Source: Viridothelium virens (lineage: Eukaryota > Ascomycota > Dothideomycetes > Trypetheliales > Trypetheliaceae). Taken from it: DNA of 64,000 bases. Every line of letters begins with the position of its first letter. Position 1 is the stretch's first letter. The notes beneath the pieces are model-generated. The model saw nothing but the letters and a program-made list of their open reading frames with translations. It was not told the origin of the DNA and did not search any database. The stretch covers positions 372,001 through 436,000 of the forward strand of contig ML991786.1 of NCBI GenBank assembly GCA_010094025.1, in the 5' to 3' direction. A program made the position numbers and the translations under genes. This document shows, piece by piece, positions 1 to 12,239 of the stretch.

Positions 1-1823
1 GTGGATGGCTCAGGGTCTCCTTCAACTTGTTTGCTTTGGGGAATGGAACGTTTGAAGAGTGCAAACGGAAGAATAGAGAAGAGAAAGAGAATTCGACTTG
101 ACCCATCATCGTACCTCCTTTTATACTCATCTTCCCCCTGCCATTGACTTAACCTAACCTTCATCAAGGGCATTCAGTTGACCCCATCAGGACGCCGTCA
201 GTGGAGACCCCGCTCCTCCAATTGATTGAATTACATGGCTCCATTGGAGCTAAGGCATGGCATCGCCCCGCCAGGCTGATATGGTTCGTATACGAGCAAA
301 GTAACGGACGGCTGGACGGGTTTGGAGAGTTAGCTATCCAGTCGAAGACATGCATGACCCTTGACGATGACTGCAGCGGCGAGAGTGGTCGTGGAGGAGA
401 AGACCAACAGCAGCGTCGCCGCATGCTCGAGCCAGCACGATCAGATTGGTGGATAGGTAGGCCATCAGATGAGTGGGAAGTTTGGATAAGGAGAAAAAGG
501 CTGGGCAGCAACGGGCCGCGCCAGCGCCAGGTATGCACAGCAGGAGGGATGGCGAAGAAGCGCTGCAGGTAGTGAGTACATAGTGAGGCAGCAACGCAAG
601 CGCCAGAGACGCCGGGGATAGAGTGCAGCGTAAAAGCAGCAGCCTAGGACTACCTATACGGTCTTGGGCAGGATCCACGCTCCATGTCGAGGCTACAGAT
701 GTACCAACTGCAGTGCTGTCAGGTTGATGTGTTGTCAGTCCTGCACTCGCCGGGGCTGGTCCATTGCTTGCTGGATGGGGCAAGGCGGACGGTGGCGAGG
801 CGGACGGATGAAATTGATGCAGCAGCTCGGGACCGTGGACGACAGCACGGCTCGGATGGACGATGGATGATCTGGCTAGCAATTGGTAATTGCACTTCTG
901 GTGTTGCAGTTGGACGAACTCGTGCTGGACTGCCGGTCTGGGGTCGGCGTTCGCCTGGCGTCATGGCAATTTCCGTGCACGCTGATTGGTCGACGCCGTT
1001 TATCAAGAACTAGTCCGGCGTACACAAAAAGACGTTGACTTCGATCTGACGAGACCACTTCGTCCACGAGCAAACTCGCTCTCGCACCAGGCGAAATGCC
1101 CGACCCTGGCCTCATCCGACGACGAACATGTGACGAAGGAGATTATCGTTCCCATGGTACTAGAACGACGCCATGCCTTGGGCCATGCGCCGGGAGGCCA
1201 GGAAGCCCTGGTTCTGGACGATGCCCTCATGCCCATCATCCCTCTAGCCTGCTCGGCACCCATTGACCCATCCGCTTGCATTCTTCTTCTGCCTTACGCG
1301 ATATGCATCTCGAACGGGAATGATGATCGCATGCCGGCGACGCTAGATTATCCGTACGTCTGGGGAGCACCAGCCACCATTTCCTCTGCTCGGCTTCAGA
1401 AAAAAAAAAAAAGACGCTCTCCTAACTTTTTATCACACGTTGTGTCTCCATGTGCACATAGTCACATTCGAGCTAGGGAATCAGTTGTTTCATTTGGCTC
1501 TATATGTTGCAGGACCGTTGGGGCCGCATCTGTCGTGTAACAAGACACGCAGCCTGTCAGCCATGCGAGATCGCGTAGAAAGCTTGAAATGACGTCGTAC
1601 AGAGCTAAAACATCCTGCTTCCCTGGGCCAGATGATTTTAATCACGATCGAATTTTGTCTTCTAGATTAAACGCCGTCCCATCATGCATGTAAATAATCC
1701 GGGTGTCCCTCAACGGAAAAGACGCCGAATTCTATCCATGCTAACGATATGCACAATCCCTAAGATACCTCAACCACCAAAAATTTTCCCTCCCTGTTGA
1801 GGCGCCCCTGAACCCAGTCTCAG
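1..1823. other. Left-edge region without a recognisable gene
   Basis: Open frames on both strands overlap each other between about 160 and 1540, but none matches a family I know and none shows convincing exon joins. There is a run of A at about 1399-1412. The region downstream of sec18 (about 1540-1823) is AT-richer and looks like 3' flank. The first 120 bases could be the 5' flank of a minus-strand gene lying to the left of the window, which cannot be decided here. Confidence 0.5.
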
Positions 1824-4377
1824 TTACGAGTATCCCCTCCTGGCAATCGCCTTGGTCATTTCCCTCACAAATATTTCCCTCTTCTCCTCGTCGCGGACAC
1901 TTGCGGTACCAATCGCATCGAGTATCGTCTTGACTCCAACGCCAACATGAAGGGCATCTGTCTCTTGATTGATATCATTTTTAATCTCAGAAATACACTC
2001 TTGAACCTCGTTCTCGGAGAAGTTGCCTCCGTCCTGGAGGAGGAACGCAAGTTCCTGTTCTGAATTGACGTTGGGAACAGCAGTTTCCACTTGAAAAAGG
2101 TCGAGTACCTGAAGCTGGTCCAAAGCTGAACGCCTCGAAGTCGTACCGATAATCATGAGATGACGATTCTGGGGGGCTTCATTAGAATGCAGAACAGTAT
2201 CGCTTCTTAGTCTTTGTCCAGCTGAAACATACCTTGGGCGGGTTTCTCGCGAGCAAAGCAGACAGAGTGTCAAACATCACCGTGCTAAACCTTGGCCCGA
2301 CCTGGTTGTATCCGAGGAGGAGCTCAAGATTGTCGAGCACGATCACACTATATTTGCTCTTGTAGGCATCTTGAAACGTCTTTTCCAGATTCAAAGCTCT
2401 CTGCTGATCCGAAGAACCAATCATATGAGCATACTGCACGAGCTTAATGAAAGGAAATCCGGAATCAAGGGCGATCTTAGCGGCAAGTGCGGTTTTGCCA
2501 GTTTTAGGTGGGCCGTGAAGCAACATGGTTAGCAATCGGGGCTCGCCCTTTCGACATTGCTCGACGTATTCTTGACTGTCTCGAAGAATCTCTCGAATTC
2601 CGGGTGAGAAATGTATGATGCCACGCTCCAGACAATCCGCTAATTCGTCTTCTGCGACTCCAAATAACGGCTTGACTTCGTCAAGGGCTCCAAGGAAATC
2701 TTCCCTTTTGACCTTCATATCGACAATACTGTCATCATACTGAGCCATGGTTCCTACTTTAGTATGTCGGCTGAAAGCGAAAGAACCTGCGCTCTTTACC
2801 AGTCCGTTAATTTCAGCTCCAGAGAAGTTTTTGGTGAGGCGGGCCAGCTCTGCAATGTCCACGTCTGGATCCAGAACGCCATTCTCTTTCATCTTATTCG
2901 TGTGAATCTTGATAATCTGAGCACGGCCATGCTCATCCGGTAGACTGATCTCCACATGTACTTCGAGACGTCCTGACCGTAGCAGTGCCTCATCGATCAT
3001 GTCTTTCCGATTGGTCATGCCGATCAAAAGGATATTGTTCAGCTGTTCAACACCATCCAGCTTACTCAAAAGCTGATTGACGACACTATCGCCAACGCCT
3101 GTGCCTCCTGAGCTCCCGCTACCACGTTGCTTGCACACGGCATCCAACTCGTCGAAGATGATGATGTGCAGCCCACTCTCGTCTCCCTTCTCCTTTTGTT
3201 CTTTTTCGGCATCTGCGAATAGCTTTCGGATGTTTTCTTCACTTTGCCCGACATACTTGTTCAGCACCTCGGGACCATTGATGACCTTAGGCTCTCTTGC
3301 ATTCAGCATTTTCCCAATTTGCCTTGCAATCAACGTTTTCCCCGTTCCAGGTGGCCCGTACAACAGCATACCACGGACGTGCTGCACTCCCAACTTCTCG
3401 GCGAGACCGGGTGGGATGATACGACTGGTGAAGGCTCGTCGGAAGATAACGCTAAATTCCGAATCTAGACCACCAATGCCCATATCCTCGAATTTGAAGT
3501 CCGGCTGGATGATGCTGTTTGCTGCAGGCCTCCGAGCACTAGCTTTGATATTTATAGGGGTTGGTGAGCGATTATCTCTGTAGAAAGTCATCTGGGTATG
3601 ACGGATGAGGATCCCCCGGGCATTCGGATCGGAAACAGAGGCTGAGTTCGAGGCAGCACCTTTCTGTTCAATAGAGGAGATATCAACCAATTGCACCGTC
3701 TTGACTGTGACTCGAAGGGGCATGCTCTTAAAGTCCATGAGCAGCTGCTGACCCGGCGCAAAAATCTGATTCTCAAAGACTCGCGTGAAGCTCGCTGACA
3801 GTTCTTCTTGGTCTAACGGTTTGTCCGTCGTCTTTCTTGCGCCCGCAAATCCAATGTCCACGTCCATAGAACCAATGTATGCCTTCCCTCCTTGGCTGAA
3901 GGGATCATAGACTTCTGCTTGTACACTATCCGTAAGCGCAAGCTTCATCCAGGTTCTTTGTGGTTCATTTAGACCAATCTGGCCTTGTTCCATTTTGCTG
4001 CCGGAATAGGGACGAGCAGTGGCGACGAAGTGTCCGTTGAGCAGCAGGTAGATGTCCGAGCCATCGCGTGACGGAGGAATGTCCACAGGAGAAACTGCGA
4101 CCCAGTTACAGAAGGTGTACTCATCGGTCGGGCTCTTTGTAGGCTTCAACATCACTGTCCGGCTTCCACCGCTATAGCTGCCTGCTCCTCTACCTCCGTA
4201 TCCTTGCGGTTCCTGATAGCCTCCGCTCGCTTTCTCGCTTCTGTATTGCTGCGGTGGCGGGTATTGTTCTCTTGATGAGCGCTCGGATATGCGGCTGTAG
4301 TTCTGGGCAGATGGTTGGCGAGGTTGTCCGTCTGGACGAGCTCCGAACGGATTGGAAAGATTATTGCGGTTGAACAT
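1824..4377 (-). CDS. sec18: Vesicular-fusion ATPase Sec18/NSF
   Basis: Hexameric AAA ATPase that, with alpha-SNAP (Sec17), takes apart cis-SNARE complexes after membrane fusion throughout the secretory and endocytic pathways. Exons on the minus strand are 4377-2233 and 2168-1824, joined by a 64-bp GT-AG intron, giving 829 aa, the usual fungal length. Residues 1-75 are a Gly/Gln/Ser-rich leader, followed by the N domain to about 290. D1 has Walker A GPPGTGKT (about 341-348) and Walker B IIIFDELD (about 405-412). D2 has the variant P-loop GPPKTGKT (about 623-630), as NSF proteins do. The start at 4377 (MFNRNNLSNP) is chosen because an in-frame ATG 13 codons upstream adds residues unlike the family. 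The short last exon carries the C-terminal end of D2. Confidence 0.96.
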
Positions 4378-4680
4378 GATGGGCAGCTGAGTGTCGTGTA
4401 TAATAGAAAGGTTCAAACAATCTCAAGGTTGTGAACAAAGTCGATTGTGATGAGTCTTAGTAGGCAGAAGCATTGGACAGTGTAAGCAGGACAAGTTTTA
4501 CGCGGCCTGAGACGCGGGGACCATGTTTGTTAAGAGGTGTAGTTTCTGATGCCTAGAAGGTTGGAGGTACTGCCAGCCCTCGCGGAACTAAGTGGCCTCA
4601 CCACCTGGGCTCTACAACCCAACCCATTCGCAAACAAATATAGATTTCATTTCTAGTGAACATTAATATATTGGAATCCA

Positions 4681-4793
4681 GATCGATAGCTATTATTCCA
4701 GACTCTCTTGAATTTAGAGGGTGGTAGTTGTGCAACAGCAGATGGATCTAGTTTACGTATGCGGCTTTCTGTGTTAGAGCAGGGGGTCCCTGG
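4681..4793. repeat. Dispersed non-coding repeat, copy A
   Basis: This copy has the core GATAGCTATTATTCCAG near 4685 and a later block around 4722-4780. It resembles copy B (about 4891-5000) and copy C (about 35279-35400) in the same order of blocks. In the core, A differs from C only by C/T transitions. I do not recognise the family, and the boundaries are approximate. Confidence 0.45.
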
Positions 4794-4890
4794 GCAAGAG
4801 CGGCTGCACTAGTAAACTCCTCTAAGAGATCAGTTTATTAATGTTGCAAGCGTGCACATTTGGTATAGATTTTATAGAAATTTATAACCT

Positions 4891-5000
4891 AAGTCGGAAG
4901 CTACTGCTATATTTATTTTTCTACGAAAAAAAAAAAAAAAGATTGTTATACAATAGCAGATGGGTTAATTTGCGTGTGGCGCTTTCTTTGTTACTCGCGT
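4891..5000. repeat. Dispersed non-coding repeat, copy B
   Basis: Shares the block AATAGCAGATGGGTTAATTT and the following GCGCTTTCTTTGTTA with copy A (there CAACAGCAGATGGATCTAGT and CGGCTTTCTGTGTTA), preceded by the related core GGAAGCTACTGCTATAT. It differs from A by a longer A run between the two blocks. Boundaries are approximate. Confidence 0.45.
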
Positions 5001-5567
5001 TCTAGAGTATTCACCCTTTTTAGCATTGACGCACCACTACTGTACCAAGTGCTCACACCATAGTAAGGGAATATATTTTGAGTCATGAAGGGGAGCAAAT
5101 GTGGCAAACCTGGAAGTATCTCATAGATATATGTCATATTTATTGGCAAGGCAGCTATGATGTTTCCGTTCGGTACTCCGTATGAATCCGGCAGTCGGCC
5201 ACGTCTACACCCTCGTCAGCAGTAACACGAAGAACACCGTGTCTACAGTGTCTACCTTAGGTAGGTAGAAGACTTTTTCATTTTCAGAGAACACAATATT
5301 ACTCACTATGTCAACGATTTTCTGGTGGATGGTAGTGAACTTCGCAAACATCATTCGAGAGGTAACCTCATTACATTCATCCGGAAGGGACGGATTTCCT
5401 TGATATCGCTCGATACCAATACACAAGGCAGATATCTTACTCCGTAAACACCAAAAGAAGGTCTCCTACATTTACGTCCGTGCGTTTTGCCCCATTCAGG
5501 TGAGTACCGGTAATGACAGAGCCCAACCGATTCTTTATGGGTCTTGTTGCATCGTATTTGCAAAATC

Positions 5568-6788
5568 CTATGCTTTCAGTGGAAGAATGTACGGATCCGG
5601 TCCAGCTGGAGTGACTTTGCACTTCTTTGCACTAGCATATCCGCCCTTGATCTGTCTCCTTCATTAGCAAACAGCCTTACATAGCCGATCAAAGAACTCA
5701 CAGCTTCAAAATTAGTCGTCTTTTTGAATGCACCTCCGTTGGTTTTTCCACTTTCATCCCAATACAACCTCCTTAACCACTCATCTAATTTCGGGAAATC
5801 CTGCCTGATCATCTTCAGGTTGCAACTAAAGATGTTGTAGTATGCCGGATCAAATCTCACGATGGTAGGATATAACCTGATATCCGCCTCGGTGATATGC
5901 TCACCAAACAAATATGGCGTGCCCTTCTCCCTAAGATGATCCTCCAGCCGCTGCAGCGACTTAAACAACGGATAAAGATGGTCCTCATACGCGCTCTGCG
6001 TATTCGCAAAGCCAGTCTTGTACACCCCATTATTCACCGTATCGTAAACCCATTCGTTCATCTCCTCAATCTGCCCCTTCAACGCCGCCGGAAATAGCCC
6101 GCCCCCAGGCTGATTCACCTCCCGCTTCTCCTCCGGCAAAAACTCATCAAACGCACTGTAAAACATACGAATGATCTCACTACTCTCATTACTCACCACC
6201 GTCTCCTTCTCCTTATCCCACAGCATCGGCACCGTAAAACGCGCCGCATACCCGGGGTCAGCCTTGAAATACAGCTCCCGCAGATACGTGAACCCGTACA
6301 GCGGATCTTTGGCGTCGGTCCCCGGAATGCTGGCATCGTACTTCCAGCCGAGCTCGTCGTCTTTGCTGCCGATGATGGAGCGCTGGATCAGGGGCTCGAG
6401 GCCCTTGAGGGAGTAGACGATGTTGGCGCGGTGAGCCCAGGGGCAGCCATAGTGGATGTAGAGGACGTAGCGGTTGGGTTGGGCGGGAAAAGGGGAGTTG
6501 GGGTCGGGGGTGACGAAGTTGCGGAATTTGGCTGGAGGAGGAGGAGAGAAATTAATGATGAGGGTTTTTTTTCTTCTTCTCCGCGTGTTTTTTTTATAGG
6601 GCGTGTGAGACTTGGGGAGAAAGAAATTGACTAACAGATTTGGCGACGGAACTGGCCGTCTGCATCGGCCATTTTGTCGAGTCTAGTGTTTACTTCGCCA
6701 TTGGACTGGGTCTGAGCTTTTAGTATTAGAACTCTAAATTAAATATGGAAAGGTCTCGTTAAGAAATGCTTGCCTTGGGGGTGGCCAT
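5568..6788 (-). CDS. ecm4: Glutathionyl-hydroquinone reductase (Ecm4/Gto, xi-class GST)
   Basis: Omega-like glutathione transferase of the Ecm4/xi group, which reduces glutathionyl-hydroquinones with GSH and also has thiol-transferase activity. Minus-strand exons are 6788-6774, 6711-6636, 6531-5702 and 5651-5568, giving 334 aa. The group's catalytic motif GCPWAHR lies near residue 57 in the thioredoxin fold; the all-helical C-terminal domain follows, with the typical LYWDESGKTNGGAFKKTT stretch, and the last exon restores the family tail IKGGYASAKK. The second intron (6532-6635, 104 bp) and third (5652-5701, 50 bp) are GT-AG. The first (6712-6773, 62 bp) has a GC donor, AAG|GCAAGC, the only join I found that keeps the start in frame. 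An alternative is a start at an internal ATG in exon 2 (MADADGQF), which would make the first intron part of the leader. Confidence 0.93.
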
Positions 6789-7336
6789 GATGCTTGATCC
6801 GTTCCTTTAGAAGTCGATCTAAACACAGACTAGAATGTCGAGACCAAACTGTTTTTGTTTTCTGGGGAAATGAATGGAACCTGAATGCTCTTTTATCTAC
6901 TATTCAATGTCTCATACACTTTGGTTGATTTCTAAACAATGCATTTAACGAGCTACTCCATCGGAGAGGATTAACAATAATGTCGGTGTTCGGTGTTCCG
7001 CAGTTGCGCCATCATTTTGCGTCATTTGGAGTCTTACTATAAATAGAAGTTATCTGGAATTGCAAGACTTGCAGATTGAAACACATCCTGGAGGGTTTGC
7101 CCGGTGATTGATCCGCGCGAGCGCGTTAAAGCAACTCAAAGGAATGTCAGTATAGATAGCGATATGATTGTTCTCTCTGGGGCAACGAACCAACCAGAGG
7201 CTGCATTGCACAAACGGTACTCGTATTTACAACTACTTAATGACGTGGCTGGGTATTTAGTAGGTCAAAATATTGTACAGAGAATTGAAAATGCCGTATA
7301 AGTTTTAGCTTCAAGGTCGCATTCCTACGCGATTTC
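6789..7336. other. Intergenic region, ecm4 start to msc2 end
   Basis: This is the ecm4 promoter region followed by the 3' flank of msc2. It is AT-rich with only short open frames, and I see nothing coding. Confidence 0.5.
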
Positions 7337-10300
7337 CTATGCTCTTTTCTCCGCACTTCCACACCAGCACCTCCCTTCTCCATCTCGTTCCACATGGATC
7401 ACCACATCCATTCTTCTTGATTTCAAAAATTGTTCGACTCTTTCCCGGACATCCTCAAGATCTGCACCCCTAGCCGCAATAATGTGAATGACACCAAGAA
7501 TCTTTTGCTGTCCAACTGCAGCCTGCTCGTGTTCATGGTCGTGCTCATGACTGTGGCCATGACTATGGCCATGGCCGCGTCCATGCTGATGACAATCATG
7601 ATGATGCTTGTGTTCGTCTCCATGATTGTGTTCATGTCCATGGCTGTGACCATGCGAATGTTCGTTCTGATGATGGTCATGTCCATGACTGTGGCCGTGG
7701 CCATGGCTGTGGCTGTGGCCATGCGACGAGTCTGCGTCCTCGATCCAAAAGCGGGGAACGTTGTATCCTACGACCCCTCTCAAGCCACTGAGCTCCTGCA
7801 GCGTATTTCGGATGCCATACTCAACATCAGCAGGTAGAGAGAGCAACAGATTCTTCCCGGAGCTGATGACCAAGGGTACAGCAGACCCAAAGATCAGTAT
7901 AGCAATGATCAAAGTAGCTAGAGGATCCCATCCACTCCAGGGATAAAATTTGGTCAGTAAGGTCGAGATAATGACTGCCACAGAACCTAGCGCATCGGCG
8001 AGAACGTGTAACCAGATGCCAATCATATTCTCATTCGAATGTGAATGTTGATGGCTGTGCTGCGCAAGCGCCTTCGGAAGCGAAGGTGAAGGCTCCGGGT
8101 TTTCGGCACTGAATGGTGTAGGCGGGAATGGTGTAGAAGGAACAGATGAGTGAGAATGTGGGGGGTCATGGCTATGGTCATGCCCATGGTCATGCCCATG
8201 ATCGTGCCCATGGTGAGCATGGCCAAAGGCAAAGAGGCCGACCATGTTGACGAGAAAGCCAAGAACAGAGACGGTCAGCAATTCATCGAGACGACGAAGT
8301 TGTTCACCTTCGGCATATTCCGAGATGGCCTCGAAGACGAATTCAACGCTGACCAGGCTGCAAGGACTTGTTAAATGGCTGCTCTTGATGATCAGACGGA
8401 ATCACTTACCAAAGGAAGACTCCATTACCGAATCCTGAAAGGGTATTCAGCTTTCCCCACCCGTAGGGCTTGTCTGGTGTTGGAGGCCATTTGCTTGCAA
8501 CTGCAGCAAACAATCCAACCAGCAAACCTAGACAGTCAAAGAACATATGTACAGTGTCACTGAGCAACCCCAATGATCCAGTGACAAATCCGTAGAACGC
8601 TTGAACGAGCATGAATGAGAAATTAAGCCTATTCTTGAGTTAGCAAGGCGCGTTCTCGTCAAGAGAAGTGTAGTGGGGAGAGCTTTGGCAAATACCAATT
8701 CGTGCTGTACTTACGCAGTGAAATATAGAATGCGTCTCGAATCCTTCTCTAATAAAATACCGTGAAGTACACCGTGTTCATTGCATTGTCTAAGTAGAAA
8801 AGCAGTCAATGCTGAATGCACACCATGCTGGTGATTCTGCCCATGACTGTGATTGTGTTTATTGTGTTTACCGTGCTGAAGGGCACGATCAAGCTCAGTT
8901 CCAGCGAAAAACAGACAGGGGAGAAAAGCAGCGAACAGATCTATTGTAGAATGCGCTTTGTATGCCAGAGGAACGAGTGCAGCTAAGCCTAAGATAGCGA
9001 AAGTGGTTCGGCCGCAGTTGCGAATAGAAGTCGAATCGGCCGAAAACACCAAAGCGATTCCAGACGCAATGGTGAGAAAGGTATAAATGTTGGTACTCGC
9101 AAGGGTCCATGGAAAAGAAGAAGAAGAAAATATTGTGCTCAATGCTGTTGCGGCCAAGAGAGTGAATGCGGCTACCAAGGTCATGTCAGCGTCATGAGTT
9201 GAAGATGTCAGGGGGGAAGTCGTTGTAGGTGCGACCCAGGTAACGAAGCCTGTAGAAGCAGACGAAGTTCCTGGTCCAGCTATGCTCAATGCTCTCCGAG
9301 AGGAAGGTAGAGGCATTTGAAAAGCTGTAAATGAGAGCATTAGTGCCGCGTAGCCCAGAAACAAGGATGATCTATTCGTTGGAGTGGCTGTCCAGAAATC
9401 ATATAAGATCCACATGGCTAAAGCACCGAGGGTGAATCGATTTTTAAAAAGCATGGTCGCTCTCTCCTTAACTGTTTCTGTCTTTGAAGTACCTGTGTTG
9501 GTGCCACCAGTAACCACCATTGCCAACAGCATTAATCCGACTTTCATTCCACCAAGTTTGAGTGCTGCTAGCAAAGGTAAAAGGACGGAGAGGATCCGAG
9601 ACAGTATGGTGGCCACAGACGCCGGGTTGCTCATGAGTGCAATAGTTTCCTCAACCGAGGTATCCCGTTTATGACGGACCTTCCGTCGATCCAAAATGCT
9701 TTCCGATGTACTTCTTCTTGCAATGGCACCAGTGGAAAGGAGTATCCCAGTGGCCAATCCCGCTGCAGGAAGTAACCCCGAGAGGAGTGAGGGTCCGTGC
9801 TGCATACCATCCTGACCAGAAAACACTTGTGATAGGCGGGCAAGAAAGGAGAGAGAAATCGTCTTTCCTTCCGCATCTATTGAAACGAGTGAGGAGGCAG
9901 AACCTAGGACGAATGGTAAGGGCACCAACAGTGCGGTCAGTGTTTCGGGAAGACTAAAAATCCTAGGAGATCGTCAGTGAAAGTACGTCGTGAGCGTGGG
10001 TATCTGAACTACCTAGTCCACTTTGCTTGAGAGCTTGTTTGTTCGACGTGAGTGAGAGGTCGTCCTAGATCGGATATGCCTCTTGGACGACCTGACTTCA
10101 TGTCTTCCTCAAATGTAGTATCACCGTTTGCTCGTATGTGCGAAGACTCTCGTCCGTTGTGAAGGGTCGATGTTGCGGAATCAGAAGGACTAGGTTCCTC
10201 GCGGGCAAACACGTCGAGATCTCCGAGAGATTTGTTCTTCTTGATTGTAGAACCGTTCACTATTGAAGATGGTACTGCGCTAGGAGGGGCCAGATACCCA

Positions 10301-10398
10301 GTGCGGGCACGCTGGTGTCCATGGCCATGCAAGGCATAGCCATTGCCCGCGATAAAACCATTGGCGCCGTTTGGAGGAAGAGCGTAGGACGAGGCCAT
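7337..10398 (-). CDS. msc2: Zinc transporter of the early secretory pathway (Msc2/ZnT5-like CDF)
   Basis: Cation diffusion facilitator that brings zinc into the ER; in yeast Msc2 works as a heteromer with Zrg17. Minus-strand exons are 10398-10013, 9962-8715, 8628-8410 and 8357-7337 (introns 50, 86 and 52 bp, all GT-AG), giving 957 aa. The first 130 residues are a cytosolic Ser/Gly-rich leader, followed by a long array of hydrophobic segments as in ZnT5/Msc2. The CDF domain begins in exon 3, where the FYGFVTGSLGLLSDTVHMFF segment carries the zinc-site residues. Two His-rich stretches follow: one before the next transmembrane pair (near 8150-8220) and a longer one at about 7540-7730, typical zinc-sensing loops. 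The gene is divergent from alg1 with 446 bp between the starts. Confidence 0.93.
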
Positions 10399-10844
10399 GG
10401 TATATTAGGCAAGCTCGAGCTGCTTTGAGCCTGTTATCGAGGTTGACGGCAGCTGCCCGTAGTTTAGAGATCGATTGCGTTCGGGAGACCGCACGCGTAT
10501 TGTTCTTTGTGTTAACATTGGTGTTTCGCGGCGCAAAGGGGAATTAGAAACAACGGCATCGTATGACGACTCAGCACAGCAAGCCAGAGGGGTTTGTAGA
10601 AGCCAGCGTCTATCAATCGCCCCGGTGCTAGGTGGACCGCGCCGTCTGGGGGGCACTGGGGGGTCACAAAGCGGGCAGCCGAAAAGGGGAAACTTCAGGG
10701 ATGCGCGTAGTCTACCTCTAGTCTCACCTCCCGTCTACCTACTCACGCTGCTCTTGGCGCCGAATGCTGCTTTGGCCCCTAACGCACCGAAATGCTCAAG
10801 CTGGCACTGGAGATACGGTGATGGATTGACAGCATAGCAGAAGC
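10399..10844. promoter_or_regulatory. Divergent promoter region, msc2 / alg1
   Basis: These 446 bp separate the start codons of two oppositely oriented genes, both acting at the ER membrane, so the region must hold both promoters. It contains one ACGCGT at 10493-10498 and no longer open frame that looks real. No specific factor site is proven. Confidence 0.6.
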
Positions 10845-12239
10845 ATGGCTACAGCATGGCTGCAGTCAATATGGCCATTTGCACTGACTGTAGCTGTGAT
10901 CGGCTCAACCCTTTTCACGGCCTTTCTCATTACTTTACCTACCCAATACAGCCCAAACAAGGAACGCGAAGATGAACCCTCCATCCAGGTGATCGTCCTT
11001 GGTGATATCGGTCGTAGTCCTCGAATGCAGTATCATGCCTTGAGCATAGCGAATGCTAGAGGTCGCGTGGAGATCATAGGATACCAAGAATCTGACGTGC
11101 ATCCCGAGATCAGGTCCAACAAGTCTATCACTATCGTGCCTCTATCTCCAACTCCATCCAGCCTTCGCACAGAGAACAAGATTCTATTCCTCTTATTTGG
11201 CCCTCTCAAAGTTCTGCTGCAGGTGTGCACGCTATACCATACCCTCGGATATCGTACGAAGCCAGCGAGATGGATGCTAGTTCAAAATCCTCCTTCCATC
11301 CCTACCCTCATCATTGCGCTACTCATTTGTTTCTTTCGAAACACTCGTCTTGCTATCGATTGGCACAACTTTGGCTATTCCATTCTTGCACTGCGGCTGG
11401 GGCCATCCCACCCTTTGGTACGGCTTTCCAAATGGTATGAATTATTCTTCGCCAAATTTGCTACAGCTCATTTTACTGTGACGAACGCTATGGGTCGCGT
11501 TCTCAGGGAAAATTCTGGCATACAGCCTTTCACTCTACACGATAGGCCGCCAGATTATTTCCAGCCGCTTTCGGCAGATCAACGGAGGGACTTCCTCAGG
11601 CATCTGCGAGACATCACTCAATTTCCAGATGTCATGATTGACGGTATACATAGCGGGCGATGCATGCTTCTCGTCAGCTCCACTTCATGGACCGTCGACG
11701 AAGATTTTCAGCTCTTGCTCGACGCTTTAGTCGAATACTCAAAGCAGGCTGTTGAAAACCGCGGTCATTTCCCATACATCATCGCGATCATTACGGGGAA
11801 AGGGCCTCAGAAGGATTACTATTTGTCCAAGATAGATTCACTGGTAGAACAGGGGAAACTTGGGGCGGTGTCCATTCATACAGCTTGGCTAGCTTCGCAG
11901 GATTACGCTTCGTTGTTAGGAGCGGCTGACTTGGGTGTCTCTCTGCACAAATCTTCGTCCGGAGTAGATCTTCCTATGAAAGTAGTCGACATGTTTGGGG
12001 CAGGGCTGCCAGTTGTAGGATGGAGCAAATTTGAAGCTTGGCCAGAGCTTGTGAAGGAAGGCATTAATGGACGGGGTTTCGAGAGCGCAGATGAACTCTG
12101 CAATTCGCTTCTGGAATTATTCAGTGGTCCTACTGAGGATTTGGCTCGTCTAAAATCCGGCGCTCTAAAGGAAGGGCAGCGGAGATGGGGCGACGAGTGG
12201 AAACCAGTAGCAGGGAGATTATTTGGACTGGGCGATTGA
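10845..12239 (+). CDS. alg1: Chitobiosyldiphosphodolichol beta-mannosyltransferase (Alg1)
   Basis: Adds the first mannose, beta-1,4, from GDP-mannose to GlcNAc2-PP-dolichol on the cytosolic face of the ER, an essential step of N-glycan assembly. The protein is encoded by a single exon of 464 aa. It has an N-terminal membrane anchor (about residues 10-32), then a GT-B fold of the GT33 family with VIVLGDIGRSPRMQYHA near residue 50, the segment LAIDWHNFGYSIL (about 165-177) and the C-terminal nucleotide-sugar region with LPMKVVDMFGAGLPVV (about 374-389). Length and order match fungal Alg1. The start is the first ATG of the frame and places the anchor at the N-terminus. Confidence 0.96.
   Translation: MATAWLQSIWPFALTVAVIGSTLFTAFLITLPTQYSPNKEREDEPSIQVIVLGDIGRSPRMQYHALSIANARGRVEIIGYQESDVHPEIRSNKSITIVPLSPTPSSLRTENKILFLLFGPLKVLLQVCTLYHTLGYRTKPARWMLVQNPPSIPTLIIALLICFFRNTRLAIDWHNFGYSILALRLGPSHPLVRLSKWYELFFAKFATAHFTVTNAMGRVLRENSGIQPFTLHDRPPDYFQPLSADQRRDFLRHLRDITQFPDVMIDGIHSGRCMLLVSSTSWTVDEDFQLLLDALVEYSKQAVENRGHFPYIIAIITGKGPQKDYYLSKIDSLVEQGKLGAVSIHTAWLASQDYASLLGAADLGVSLHKSSSGVDLPMKVVDMFGAGLPVVGWSKFEAWPELVKEGINGRGFESADELCNSLLELFSGPTEDLARLKSGALKEGQRRWGDEWKPVAGRLFGLGD

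Larger units (their letters stand above)
4378..5567. other. Intergenic region between sec18 and ecm4, AT-rich, with repeats
   Basis: About 4378-4620 is the sec18 promoter side. From about 4640 to 5050 the DNA is AT-rich and holds two diverged copies of a dispersed repeat (separate entries) and a run of about 15 A at 4926-4940. No coding sequence is supported. Short open frames at 5200-5560 are not conserved in any way I recognise. Confidence 0.5.

Noticed and set aside
164-1540. Overlapping open frames on both strands, up to 184 aa
   Set aside because: They overlap each other in opposite directions, match no family I recognise and show no splice pattern; chance frames are likely.
4926-4940. 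Run of about 15 A as a possible SINE or LINE tail
   Set aside because: No polymerase III boxes, no reverse transcriptase sequence and no target-site duplication; it lies inside the dispersed repeat copy B.
7423-7837. Met/Val/Ala-rich open frames on both strands
   Set aside because: They are shadows of the His-rich zinc loop of msc2, where CAT/CAC codons read as Met, Val and Ala in other frames.
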